This document shows positions 18,745-25,264 of a stretch of 64,000 nucleotides of DNA, in pieces. The notes beneath the pieces are model-generated. The model did not search any database. It worked only from the letters and a program-made list of their open reading frames with translations, and was not told the DNA's origin. The number at the start of each line of letters is the position of its first letter. Within the stretch, counting starts at the first letter, position 1. The DNA comes from Streptomyces spinoverrucosus (GTDB lineage: Bacteria > Actinomycetota > Actinomycetes > Streptomycetales > Streptomycetaceae): assembly GCF_015712165.1 (NCBI RefSeq), contig NZ_JADPZX010000002.1, positions 62,001 through 126,000 on the forward strand, read 5' to 3'. A program made the position numbers and the translations under genes.

Positions 18745-19770
18745 TCACCGGTTCCGCTGGCGGTCCGTCAGCGGCGATACGATCCGGCGGCTCCGGGAAG
18801 CGGCCGTCGCCTCGTCGGAGGCGAGGATGTCGGCGCCGTACAAGTCCTGTAGCCAGTTGATCTGGTAGATGGTGTCGAGGTAGCGCTCGCCGAGGTCGGG
18901 GGCGATGGCCACCGCCGTGAGGCCGCGTGCGTCGTGCCGGTCCAGCCAGTCCATCGCACCGCTGACCACGGTTCCCGTGGAGCCGCCGAACAGGAACCCG
19001 CGCCGGGCCAGCCGGTGGCAGGTGCGGATGGTGTCCGCCTCCTCGACGCGGATCACCTCGTCGACGTACGACTCGTCGAGCAGCGGCGGGCGCATGCTCA
19101 TGCCCAGGCCGGGGATCATCCGGCGTCCGGGCGGGCCACCGAAGGCGACCGAGCCCACGACGTCCACGGCGACGATCCGCACCGGCCGGTGCCACTGCCG
19201 GAAGTAGCGTGCGCAGCCCATCAGGGTCCCGGTGGTGCCGGCCCCGATGAACAGCACGTCGACGTGCGGGAACTCGGCGGCGATCTCCGGTGCCGTCGTG
19301 CGGTAGTGGGCCCGCCAGTTCTCCGGGTTGGTGTACTGGCTCAGCCACACGTACCGTCCGTCGGCCGCGCACAGCCTGCGGACGTAGTCGATGCGCTTGC
19401 CGAGGAACCCCGCGTTGGCGTCGAGGTCGGCGATGACGTGCACCTCACTGCCCAGCGCCTCCATCAGGAGCCTGGTCGACAGGTTGCAGCGGGAGTCCGT
19501 CACGCACAGGAACCGGTATCCCTTGCTCGCGGCGATCATGCTGAGCGCCACGCCGAGGTTGCCGGACGAGGACTCGACGAGGATCGAGGCCGGCGTCAGT
19601 TTTCCGTCGCGCTCGGCGCTCTCCACCATCTCGGTCGCGGCCTTCAGCTTGATGGAGCCGGCGAAGTTGAAGCCCTCGCACTTCAGGTAGAGACGGCGTC
19701 CGAGAACCGGCTGCAGATCAACGTAGAGCCGGCTTTCGTTGAAGGCATGGGGCGTGGAAATGACGGGCAC
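18745..19770 (-). CDS. sbnA: SbnA-like 2,3-diaminopropionate biosynthesis synthase
   Basis: PLP enzyme of the cysteine-synthase fold, 341 aa. SbnA enzymes join O-phospho-L-serine and L-glutamate to N-(1-amino-1-carboxyl-2-ethyl)-glutamate, the first step to L-2,3-diaminopropionate. The PLP lysine is probably K41 in NFAGSIKLKAA; the phosphate-binding loop is GAGTTGTLMG, and SSSGNLGVALS matches the substrate loop. It lies just downstream of the SbnB-like gene, the usual pair, and this context makes the Dap assignment much stronger than plain cysteine synthase. Last gene of the five-gene NRPS operon. Confidence 0.88.
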   Translation of the reverse strand: MPVISTPHAFNESRLYVDLQPVLGRRLYLKCEGFNFAGSIKLKAATEMVESAERDGKLTPASILVESSSGNLGVALSMIAASKGYRFLCVTDSRCNLSTRLLMEALGSEVHVIADLDANAGFLGKRIDYVRRLCAADGRYVWLSQYTNPENWRAHYRTTAPEIAAEFPHVDVLFIGAGTTGTLMGCARYFRQWHRPVRIVAVDVVGSVAFGGPPGRRMIPGLGMSMRPPLLDESYVDEVIRVEEADTIRTCHRLARRGFLFGGSTGTVVSGAMDWLDRHDARGLTAVAIAPDLGERYLDTIYQINWLQDLYGADILASDEATAASRSRRIVSPLTDRQRNR

Positions 19771-19808
19771 GGTGGGCCTCCTGTTGCCGGGGCTGGGGGG
19801 GTGTGGCT

Positions 19809-20879
19809 TCAGCCGTACCGGCGCAGGTCGTGGAAGAAGTCGTCGATGACGCGGAGCTCCCCCGCCTGGGCCGCTTCGTCGTACACGTACGTGCCCACGG
19901 CGAGGTCGAGAACGCCGAGTCCGAACGGCGAGAAGATCACCGTCCGGTCGGCCGGCACGGTCAGCCGTCCGGTCATGACGTCGTCGAGGGTGCCGTCGAG
20001 GAAGTCACGGTTGCCGGTGAGCTGCTCGGCCAGGTGGGGTGAGGTGTCGGCCTTCAGACAGTGCTCGACGTCGTCGACGATGTTGGCCGAGTCGAGCAGG
20101 ATCTCCGGAGCGAGGTCGCGCAGGGACACGTGCAGGACCAGCGGGTGGTGGGCGAACCAGGCCGGGTCGGTGACATGGGGCTCGCCGGCCACGGTGGCGA
20201 ACACGACCAGGTCGCTGGCACGGATCAGTTCCTCGGCGCTGTCGTGGACCTCGACCCGTGCGGTGGTGCCGGCCTGGTGCAGGTAGCCGGAGAAGCCGGC
20301 GGTGCTGTCGGCGGAGACGTCGTACGCGCCGATCGTGTCGAACGTCCAGCCGGTGCCGGCCAGGAAGGTGTGGATGTAGCGGGCGATCAGGCCTGTACCG
20401 AAGAAGCCGACACGGGTGGGCCGGGTGCGGGTGCGGCTGAGCCAGTCGGCCGCCAGCGCGGCGGAGGCCGCGGTCCTGGTCGCGCTGATGATGGAGCTCT
20501 CCAGGCAGGCGAAGGGGTAGCCCGTGTCGTGGTCGTTGAGGATGAGGACCGCGGAGGCCCGGGGCAGGCCCGCCTGCACGTTGGCCGGGAAGCTGGAGAT
20601 CCATTTCAGACCGTCCACGTGGAACGACCCGCCGATGGAGGCCGGCAGCGCGATGATGCGCGAGGTCGGGCGGTCGGGGAAGCGCAGGAAGTACGAAGGG
20701 GGGTTGACCGAGTCCCCGGCGCCGTGCAGCCGGTAGGCGGCCTCGACCAGCTCCACGATCGTCTTCTCGCGTCCGCTGAGTGCTTGCTGCACCTGCGCGC
20801 CGGAGATCACCGCGAAGGTCGGCGCCGAGGGTGCGTCGGTGGCGGCCCGCCCGGTGGCGGGTGACATCTGGTGGGTCAT
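19809..20879 (-). CDS. sbnB: SbnB-like 2,3-diaminopropionate biosynthesis dehydrogenase
   Basis: NAD-dependent enzyme of the ornithine cyclodeaminase/mu-crystallin fold, 356 aa. SbnB oxidises and hydrolyses the SbnA product to L-Dap plus 2-oxoglutarate. Visible: an IIALPASIGG segment, GLKWISSFPANVQAGLPRAS for substrate binding, the Rossmann motif VGFFGTGLIARY and DLVVFATVAGEPHV. The ATG at 20879 overlaps the stop of the upstream dioxygenase gene (ATGA), so the two are translationally coupled. The released 2-oxoglutarate is the co-substrate of that dioxygenase. Confidence 0.88.
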   Translation of the reverse strand: MTHQMSPATGRAATDAPSAPTFAVISGAQVQQALSGREKTIVELVEAAYRLHGAGDSVNPPSYFLRFPDRPTSRIIALPASIGGSFHVDGLKWISSFPANVQAGLPRASAVLILNDHDTGYPFACLESSIISATRTAASAALAADWLSRTRTRPTRVGFFGTGLIARYIHTFLAGTGWTFDTIGAYDVSADSTAGFSGYLHQAGTTARVEVHDSAEELIRASDLVVFATVAGEPHVTDPAWFAHHPLVLHVSLRDLAPEILLDSANIVDDVEHCLKADTSPHLAEQLTGNRDFLDGTLDDVMTGRLTVPADRTVIFSPFGLGVLDLAVGTYVYDEAAQAGELRVIDDFFHDLRRYG

Positions 20880-21880
20880 CGCAGGCTCGCCTTCGGCTGG
20901 GGGTCGCGGTCGGCCAGGCGCCGGGGCTCGGCCATGGCGACCAGCACCTGGCGCTCTCCCGTGAAGGCCTCCCTGCTGTGTGCGGTACGGATGTTGTCGA
21001 CGAGCATCAGGTCGCCGGGCTGCCAGGGCTCGCGCCGGGTGTGCTCCTCGTAGGTGGCGTTGAGCAGCTGGACGACGTCCTCGCTGATGGGTGTGCCGTC
21101 GCCGAAGCGGGTGTTGAACGGCAGTCCGTCCTCGCCGTAGACGTCCACCAGGTATTCGCGCACCTCGGGGGCGAGCGTCCACTCGTTGAGGAACGCGATC
21201 TGGTTGAACCAGCAGCGCCGGCCGGTGAGCGGGTGCCGTACGACGGCGCTCCGGCGCTGGCGGGTGTGCAGGGAGCCGTCGGGCTGCCAGGTGAAGTCGA
21301 TGGCGTGGGCTTGGCAGTAGCGCTCGATGGCGGCGTGGTCGTCGGTGCCGAACGACTCGGTGAGGGAGGCCCCGATCTCGTCGTTGTAGGTGCGGGTCAG
21401 CAGCCAGCCCTCGCGTTCGAACCGCTCGCTGAGCTCGGAGGGCAGGGCCTGGAGCACCTGTTCCGCGTCGGCCACCGCCGTCGCGCCGCCCTGGCTGGGC
21501 GCGGTCAGGCACGCGAACAGCATCAGGCCGGGAACGTCCAGCGTGTAGCTGAGTTCGTGGTGCATGCACATCGGCTGGTTGGCCGGCCAGGTGGTCGAGG
21601 AGTACACCCCGGGGCCGTAGCTCTGGCGGGGCGCGAATGCCTCCTTCTCCGTCATGAGACCGTCGGACAGGCCCGCGAAGACGGCACCGACCTGATCGGC
21701 GTCCCGCAGGTCCAGGCCGCGGACGAGCAGCACGCCGTGCTCGGCGACGTGTGCGCGCAGGGCGTCACGGTGCTGAACGGCCCAACTCGCCGCGTCGCCG
21801 GGGGATTGCGCATGCAGGATCGCGGGCCGGTCCGGCCGCAGCTCCACGTCGAGCAGGGGTGCCAGGGGTGAGGACGACAT
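20876..21880 (-). CDS. TauD/TfdA (SyrP-like) Fe(II)/2-oxoglutarate oxygenase
   Basis: Non-haem iron oxygenase of 334 aa, probably hydroxylating an amino acid or carrier-bound aminoacyl group. The iron triad is likely H107, E109 (in MHHELSYTLDVPG) and H301 (in DNIRTAHSREAF), with R310 for 2-oxoglutarate. The H-x-E form and the GGATAVADAEQVL block resemble SyrP-type enzymes that act on NRPS-tethered substrates. The ATG at 21880 has AAAGGA upstream. It starts 69 bp after the NRPS stop and is coupled to sbnB. The target residue (Dap or another) is inferred, not shown. Confidence 0.82.
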   Translation of the reverse strand: MSSSPLAPLLDVELRPDRPAILHAQSPGDAASWAVQHRDALRAHVAEHGVLLVRGLDLRDADQVGAVFAGLSDGLMTEKEAFAPRQSYGPGVYSSTTWPANQPMCMHHELSYTLDVPGLMLFACLTAPSQGGATAVADAEQVLQALPSELSERFEREGWLLTRTYNDEIGASLTESFGTDDHAAIERYCQAHAIDFTWQPDGSLHTRQRRSAVVRHPLTGRRCWFNQIAFLNEWTLAPEVREYLVDVYGEDGLPFNTRFGDGTPISEDVVQLLNATYEEHTRREPWQPGDLMLVDNIRTAHSREAFTGERQVLVAMAEPRRLADRDPQPKASLR

Positions 21881-21948
21881 CTCGGTTTTCCTTTCGTTGC
21901 CCCGCTGAAGGCTCTGGGACGCTGGGGAGAGGGCCGCTCGTCGGAGGC

Positions 21949-24900
21949 TCACGAGGAGGCCAGTGGTTCGGTGGCGCCCAGGACGGCCCGGGCGGCTTCG
22001 GCCGGACGGGTGCGCAGGAAGTAGTGGCCGCCGTCGGCGAGTTCGTGCAGATCCACGTGGTCGGCCAGGAGCTGCCAGTCGCGGTGGCGGTCGGCGAATC
22101 CGGCCGTGTTCGGGTCGTCGGCGGCGACGACCACCGTGACCGGCGCGGACAGCTTCACCGGCGACGGGGTCTGAAGGGCGTCGGCGAAATAGCGGTGGGC
22201 GGACTCGCAGTCGTGCCGGTAGGCGGCACCGACGTGCTCGGCGTGCTCGGCGTTCAGCTCCGCGAGTTCCGTGTAGCCGCTGTCGCCGGTGAGTCGGGCG
22301 GCGATGTCGGCGTTGCTGCGGCGGGTCAGCTCGGCGAGGGCGGCGCGCCGGTCGCCGGCGGTGCCGAGCAGTTGTGCGGCGAGGAACACCCGCGGGACGT
22401 CCACGCCGAGTTCCTCAAGCCTCCTGGCCGTCGCCACGGCCGGCGCGGCGCCCGACGAGTGGCCCCAGATCATGACCCTGGTCAGGCCCCGTTCGGCGAT
22501 CTCGGCGGCGACCTGCTGCGCCACCTGCTCGATGGGGGCGAACGGCTCGCCCTGGGCGGCCAGGTCGTGACCGGGCAGCTCGACGGCGTACACCGCGAGC
22601 CCGCTGCCCGCCAACGCGCCGGCCATCGGCTGGTAGTTGACCGCGTTGCCGCCTGCGTAGGGGAAGCACACCAGCGCGCAGTCCGGTACGCCGCCCGCCG
22701 TCCCCGACAGCGGCTGGAGCAGCTCCGGGCGTTGCCGGGAGGTGCCGTCGAGGAGCGCGGCCAGGTCGGCCAGGACCGGGTGCCGGGTGATGTCCTTCAG
22801 GGACACGGCGCGGTCCAGGGCGATGGTGAGCTTCACCGCCGTGAGGGAGGTGCCGCCGGAGTCGAAGAAGTGGTCGTTGCGTCCGAGTCGCTGTTCGGGT
22901 ACGCCCAGCAGCTCGGCCCAGGCGGCCGCCAGCTTCCGCTCGGTCGGGGTGAGCGGGGCGCGGTCGTGGTCCTTGCCGGCGTCGTCGTCCGTGGGTGGCG
23001 CCGTCTGTTCGGCGAGCGCGGTCAGGGCCTTCCTGTCGATCTTGCCGTTGGCGGTCAGCGGCAGGCCGGGCTGCCAGTGGAAGGCGGAGGGGAGCATGTA
23101 GGCGGGCAGGTCGGCGCCCAGCGCCGAGCGCAGGACGTCCGTCTCCTGGCGCTCGCCCGTGTAGAAGGCGATCAGGTGCTTGCTGTGGCCGGCCCGCTCG
23201 GCGATGACGACCGCGGCGTCCCGCACCCCGTCCACCCGCAGCAGAGTGTTCTCGATCTCGCCGATTTCGATGCGGAATCCGCGGATCTTGACCTGGTTGT
23301 CCCGGCGGCCGAGGAACTCCAGCCTGCCTCCTGGGTGCCAGCGCCCCCAGTCACCGCCCAGATAGAGCCGTTCACCCGGCCGGTACGGGTCCTCGCGGTA
23401 CGCCTCACGGGTCCGTTCGGGATCGTTGACGTATCCGCGCCCCACGCAGACACCGGAGAACGCGATCAGCCCCGGGGCGCCGAGCGGCACCAGTGACAGC
23501 TGCTCGTCGACGACGTACACGCGTACGTTGTTGACCGCGCGCCCCAGCAGTACGCGCTCGGGCACCGTGTCCATGACCTCGTGGTTGGTGTCGTCCGACG
23601 TCTCGGTCAGTCCGTAGGCGTTGACGAGCTTGATGCCCGGCTGGATCGCGAACCAGCGCTGCACCAGCTCCCGCTTGAGCGCCTCACCGGTGACCGACAC
23701 GCAGCGCAGGTCCGGCAGTTCGCGGGGCTGCTTCTCCAGATACGAGACCACGACCTCCAGGTAGGAGGGCACGACCTGGACGACACCGGCCCGGCCGCGG
23801 ACGATCGTGTCGAGGAACCGCTCCACGTCGACGACCGACTCCTGTGCGACGAGCAGCGTCCGCCCGCCCACCAGCAGCGCGGACACCAGCTGCCACAGCG
23901 AGATGTCGAAGCACTGCGGGGCCGTCTGCGCCACCACGCGCCCTTCGGCGATGTCCAAGTCGTCGATCTTGGCGAAGAGATGGTTGAGCATGCCCGCGTG
24001 CTCGCACATCGCGCCCTTCGGCTCGCCGGTGGAACCGGAGGTGAAGTAGATGTAGGCCAGCTGATCGGCGGCGACCTCGATCCCGACGTCCGTGTCGGCG
24101 TGCCGCTCTGCGTACGCCTCCTCGATCAGCAGCTTCCCGGTTTCCGGCAGGGTGGCCAGGGCCTGGTCGAGCGTGTGGGTGCTGCCGGACTCCGTCAGCA
24201 CCAGCCGGCAGCCCGCGCGCGACAGCGTGGCCTCGATACGGCCGGCCGGGAAGTGCGGCTCGATCGGCAGGTACGCGCCGCCGGCCTTGAACACCGCGAG
24301 CGTCGCGGCCAGCCAGTCGAGGTTGCGTTCGGTGACGACCGCGACGACGTCTTCTGGGCCCAGGCCCCGCTCCAGCAGCGCGCGCGCCAACCGGTTCGCG
24401 CGCGCGTTGAGTTCCCCGTACGTCCATGAGCGGTCGCCGTGCACCGCCGCCACCGCGTCCGGGTGGGCCCGTACGCGCTGCTCGAACAGCTCGTGCGCCC
24501 GCGCCTCCGGCAGCGGCCGGTGGGGCCCGGCCTGCCCTTCGAGCTGCTCGTCCACCTCGTCGGCCGACAGCAGGCTCTGCCGGGTGTGTTCGGCGTCGAT
24601 GCCGGCCGCCATCAACCGCAGTGCGGCCAGGTGGTAGTCGCCGATGCGGGCCGCGCCCTCGGCGTCCAGCACCTGCTTGCGACAGCGCAGCCGCATCACC
24701 AGCCGGCCGCCACGGTCGTACCAGCCCACCCCCAGCACGGCGTCGTCGAGCGGCCCGTCGTCGGTCCCCGCCGGATCGCACACGACCTCGTACGACGGCC
24801 CGGCCACGCCCAGTTCCCGGCGCAGCTCGTCCACGGGGAACTGCCGGTGCGCGAGCAGCTCAGCCTCGACGCGACAGGCGCTCGACACCAGGGCGCTCCA

Positions 24901-25251
24901 GGACCCGGGGGCGACGGTCAGCCGGCACGGCAGCGGGCCGCTCGGGGCCCCGGCGACGTATCCCGTCACGACCTCCTGCTCACCGGACAACGCGGCCAGC
25001 ACCTTGGCGTGCGCGGCCAACAACACCGCGCTGAGCGGCACTTCGAGCTTGCGCAGCAGCCCTCGTACGGCGTCCATCACGTCGTCCGGCACCGCCGTCT
25101 CGTACTCGCCGACCCCGGTCGCCGGCTCCCGGGCCCACCGTGGCACCGCGGTGTAACCACCAGCGGTCAGCACACGGCTCCAGTACTCCCGATCCGTGTT
25201 CAAGCCCGAGTTCAAGCCCGTGTTGAAGCCCGTATTGAGGCGCGCTTTCAT
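21949..25251 (-). CDS. NRPS: truncated C - A - PCP - TE
   Basis: Non-ribosomal peptide synthetase of 1100 aa. Residues about 20-245 match only the C-terminal half of a condensation domain and lack HHxxxDG. The adenylation domain (about 250-750) is complete: YFTSGSTGEPKGA (402-414), NAYGLTETSDD (544-554), GDWGRWHPGGRLEFLGRRD (633-651) and K737 in NGKIDRK. Pocket residues by alignment include D449, I450, W453, A545, D553 and D554. A carrier domain has S802 in FFDSGGTSL. The C-terminal thioesterase has S932 in GHSSG and a late DGGHYF histidine. GAGGAAGG precedes the ATG. No MbtH-like gene is nearby. Substrate Dap is inferred from the sbnAB neighbours. Confidence 0.9.
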   Translation of the reverse strand: MKARLNTGFNTGLNSGLNTDREYWSRVLTAGGYTAVPRWAREPATGVGEYETAVPDDVMDAVRGLLRKLEVPLSAVLLAAHAKVLAALSGEQEVVTGYVAGAPSGPLPCRLTVAPGSWSALVSSACRVEAELLAHRQFPVDELRRELGVAGPSYEVVCDPAGTDDGPLDDAVLGVGWYDRGGRLVMRLRCRKQVLDAEGAARIGDYHLAALRLMAAGIDAEHTRQSLLSADEVDEQLEGQAGPHRPLPEARAHELFEQRVRAHPDAVAAVHGDRSWTYGELNARANRLARALLERGLGPEDVVAVVTERNLDWLAATLAVFKAGGAYLPIEPHFPAGRIEATLSRAGCRLVLTESGSTHTLDQALATLPETGKLLIEEAYAERHADTDVGIEVAADQLAYIYFTSGSTGEPKGAMCEHAGMLNHLFAKIDDLDIAEGRVVAQTAPQCFDISLWQLVSALLVGGRTLLVAQESVVDVERFLDTIVRGRAGVVQVVPSYLEVVVSYLEKQPRELPDLRCVSVTGEALKRELVQRWFAIQPGIKLVNAYGLTETSDDTNHEVMDTVPERVLLGRAVNNVRVYVVDEQLSLVPLGAPGLIAFSGVCVGRGYVNDPERTREAYREDPYRPGERLYLGGDWGRWHPGGRLEFLGRRDNQVKIRGFRIEIGEIENTLLRVDGVRDAAVVIAERAGHSKHLIAFYTGERQETDVLRSALGADLPAYMLPSAFHWQPGLPLTANGKIDRKALTALAEQTAPPTDDDAGKDHDRAPLTPTERKLAAAWAELLGVPEQRLGRNDHFFDSGGTSLTAVKLTIALDRAVSLKDITRHPVLADLAALLDGTSRQRPELLQPLSGTAGGVPDCALVCFPYAGGNAVNYQPMAGALAGSGLAVYAVELPGHDLAAQGEPFAPIEQVAQQVAAEIAERGLTRVMIWGHSSGAAPAVATARRLEELGVDVPRVFLAAQLLGTAGDRRAALAELTRRSNADIAARLTGDSGYTELAELNAEHAEHVGAAYRHDCESAHRYFADALQTPSPVKLSAPVTVVVAADDPNTAGFADRHRDWQLLADHVDLHELADGGHYFLRTRPAEAARAVLGATEPLASS
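25198..25245 (-). repeat. Four 12-bp tandem repeats at NRPS N-terminus
   Basis: Units GTTCAAGCCCGA, GTTCAAGCCCGT, GTTGAAGCCCGT and ATTGAGGCGCGC (plus strand) stand in tandem and encode the start of the NRPS, LNTGFNTGLNSGLNT. They precede the first condensation-like residue and probably form a flexible leader. The copy number may vary between strains. Confidence 0.85.
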
Positions 25252-25264
25252 CGAATGGCCTTCC

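Noticed and set aside
18745..19770. Plain cysteine synthase for the SbnA-like gene
   Set aside because: The fold fits, but the adjacent SbnB-like gene and NRPS context make the diaminopropionate role much more likely.
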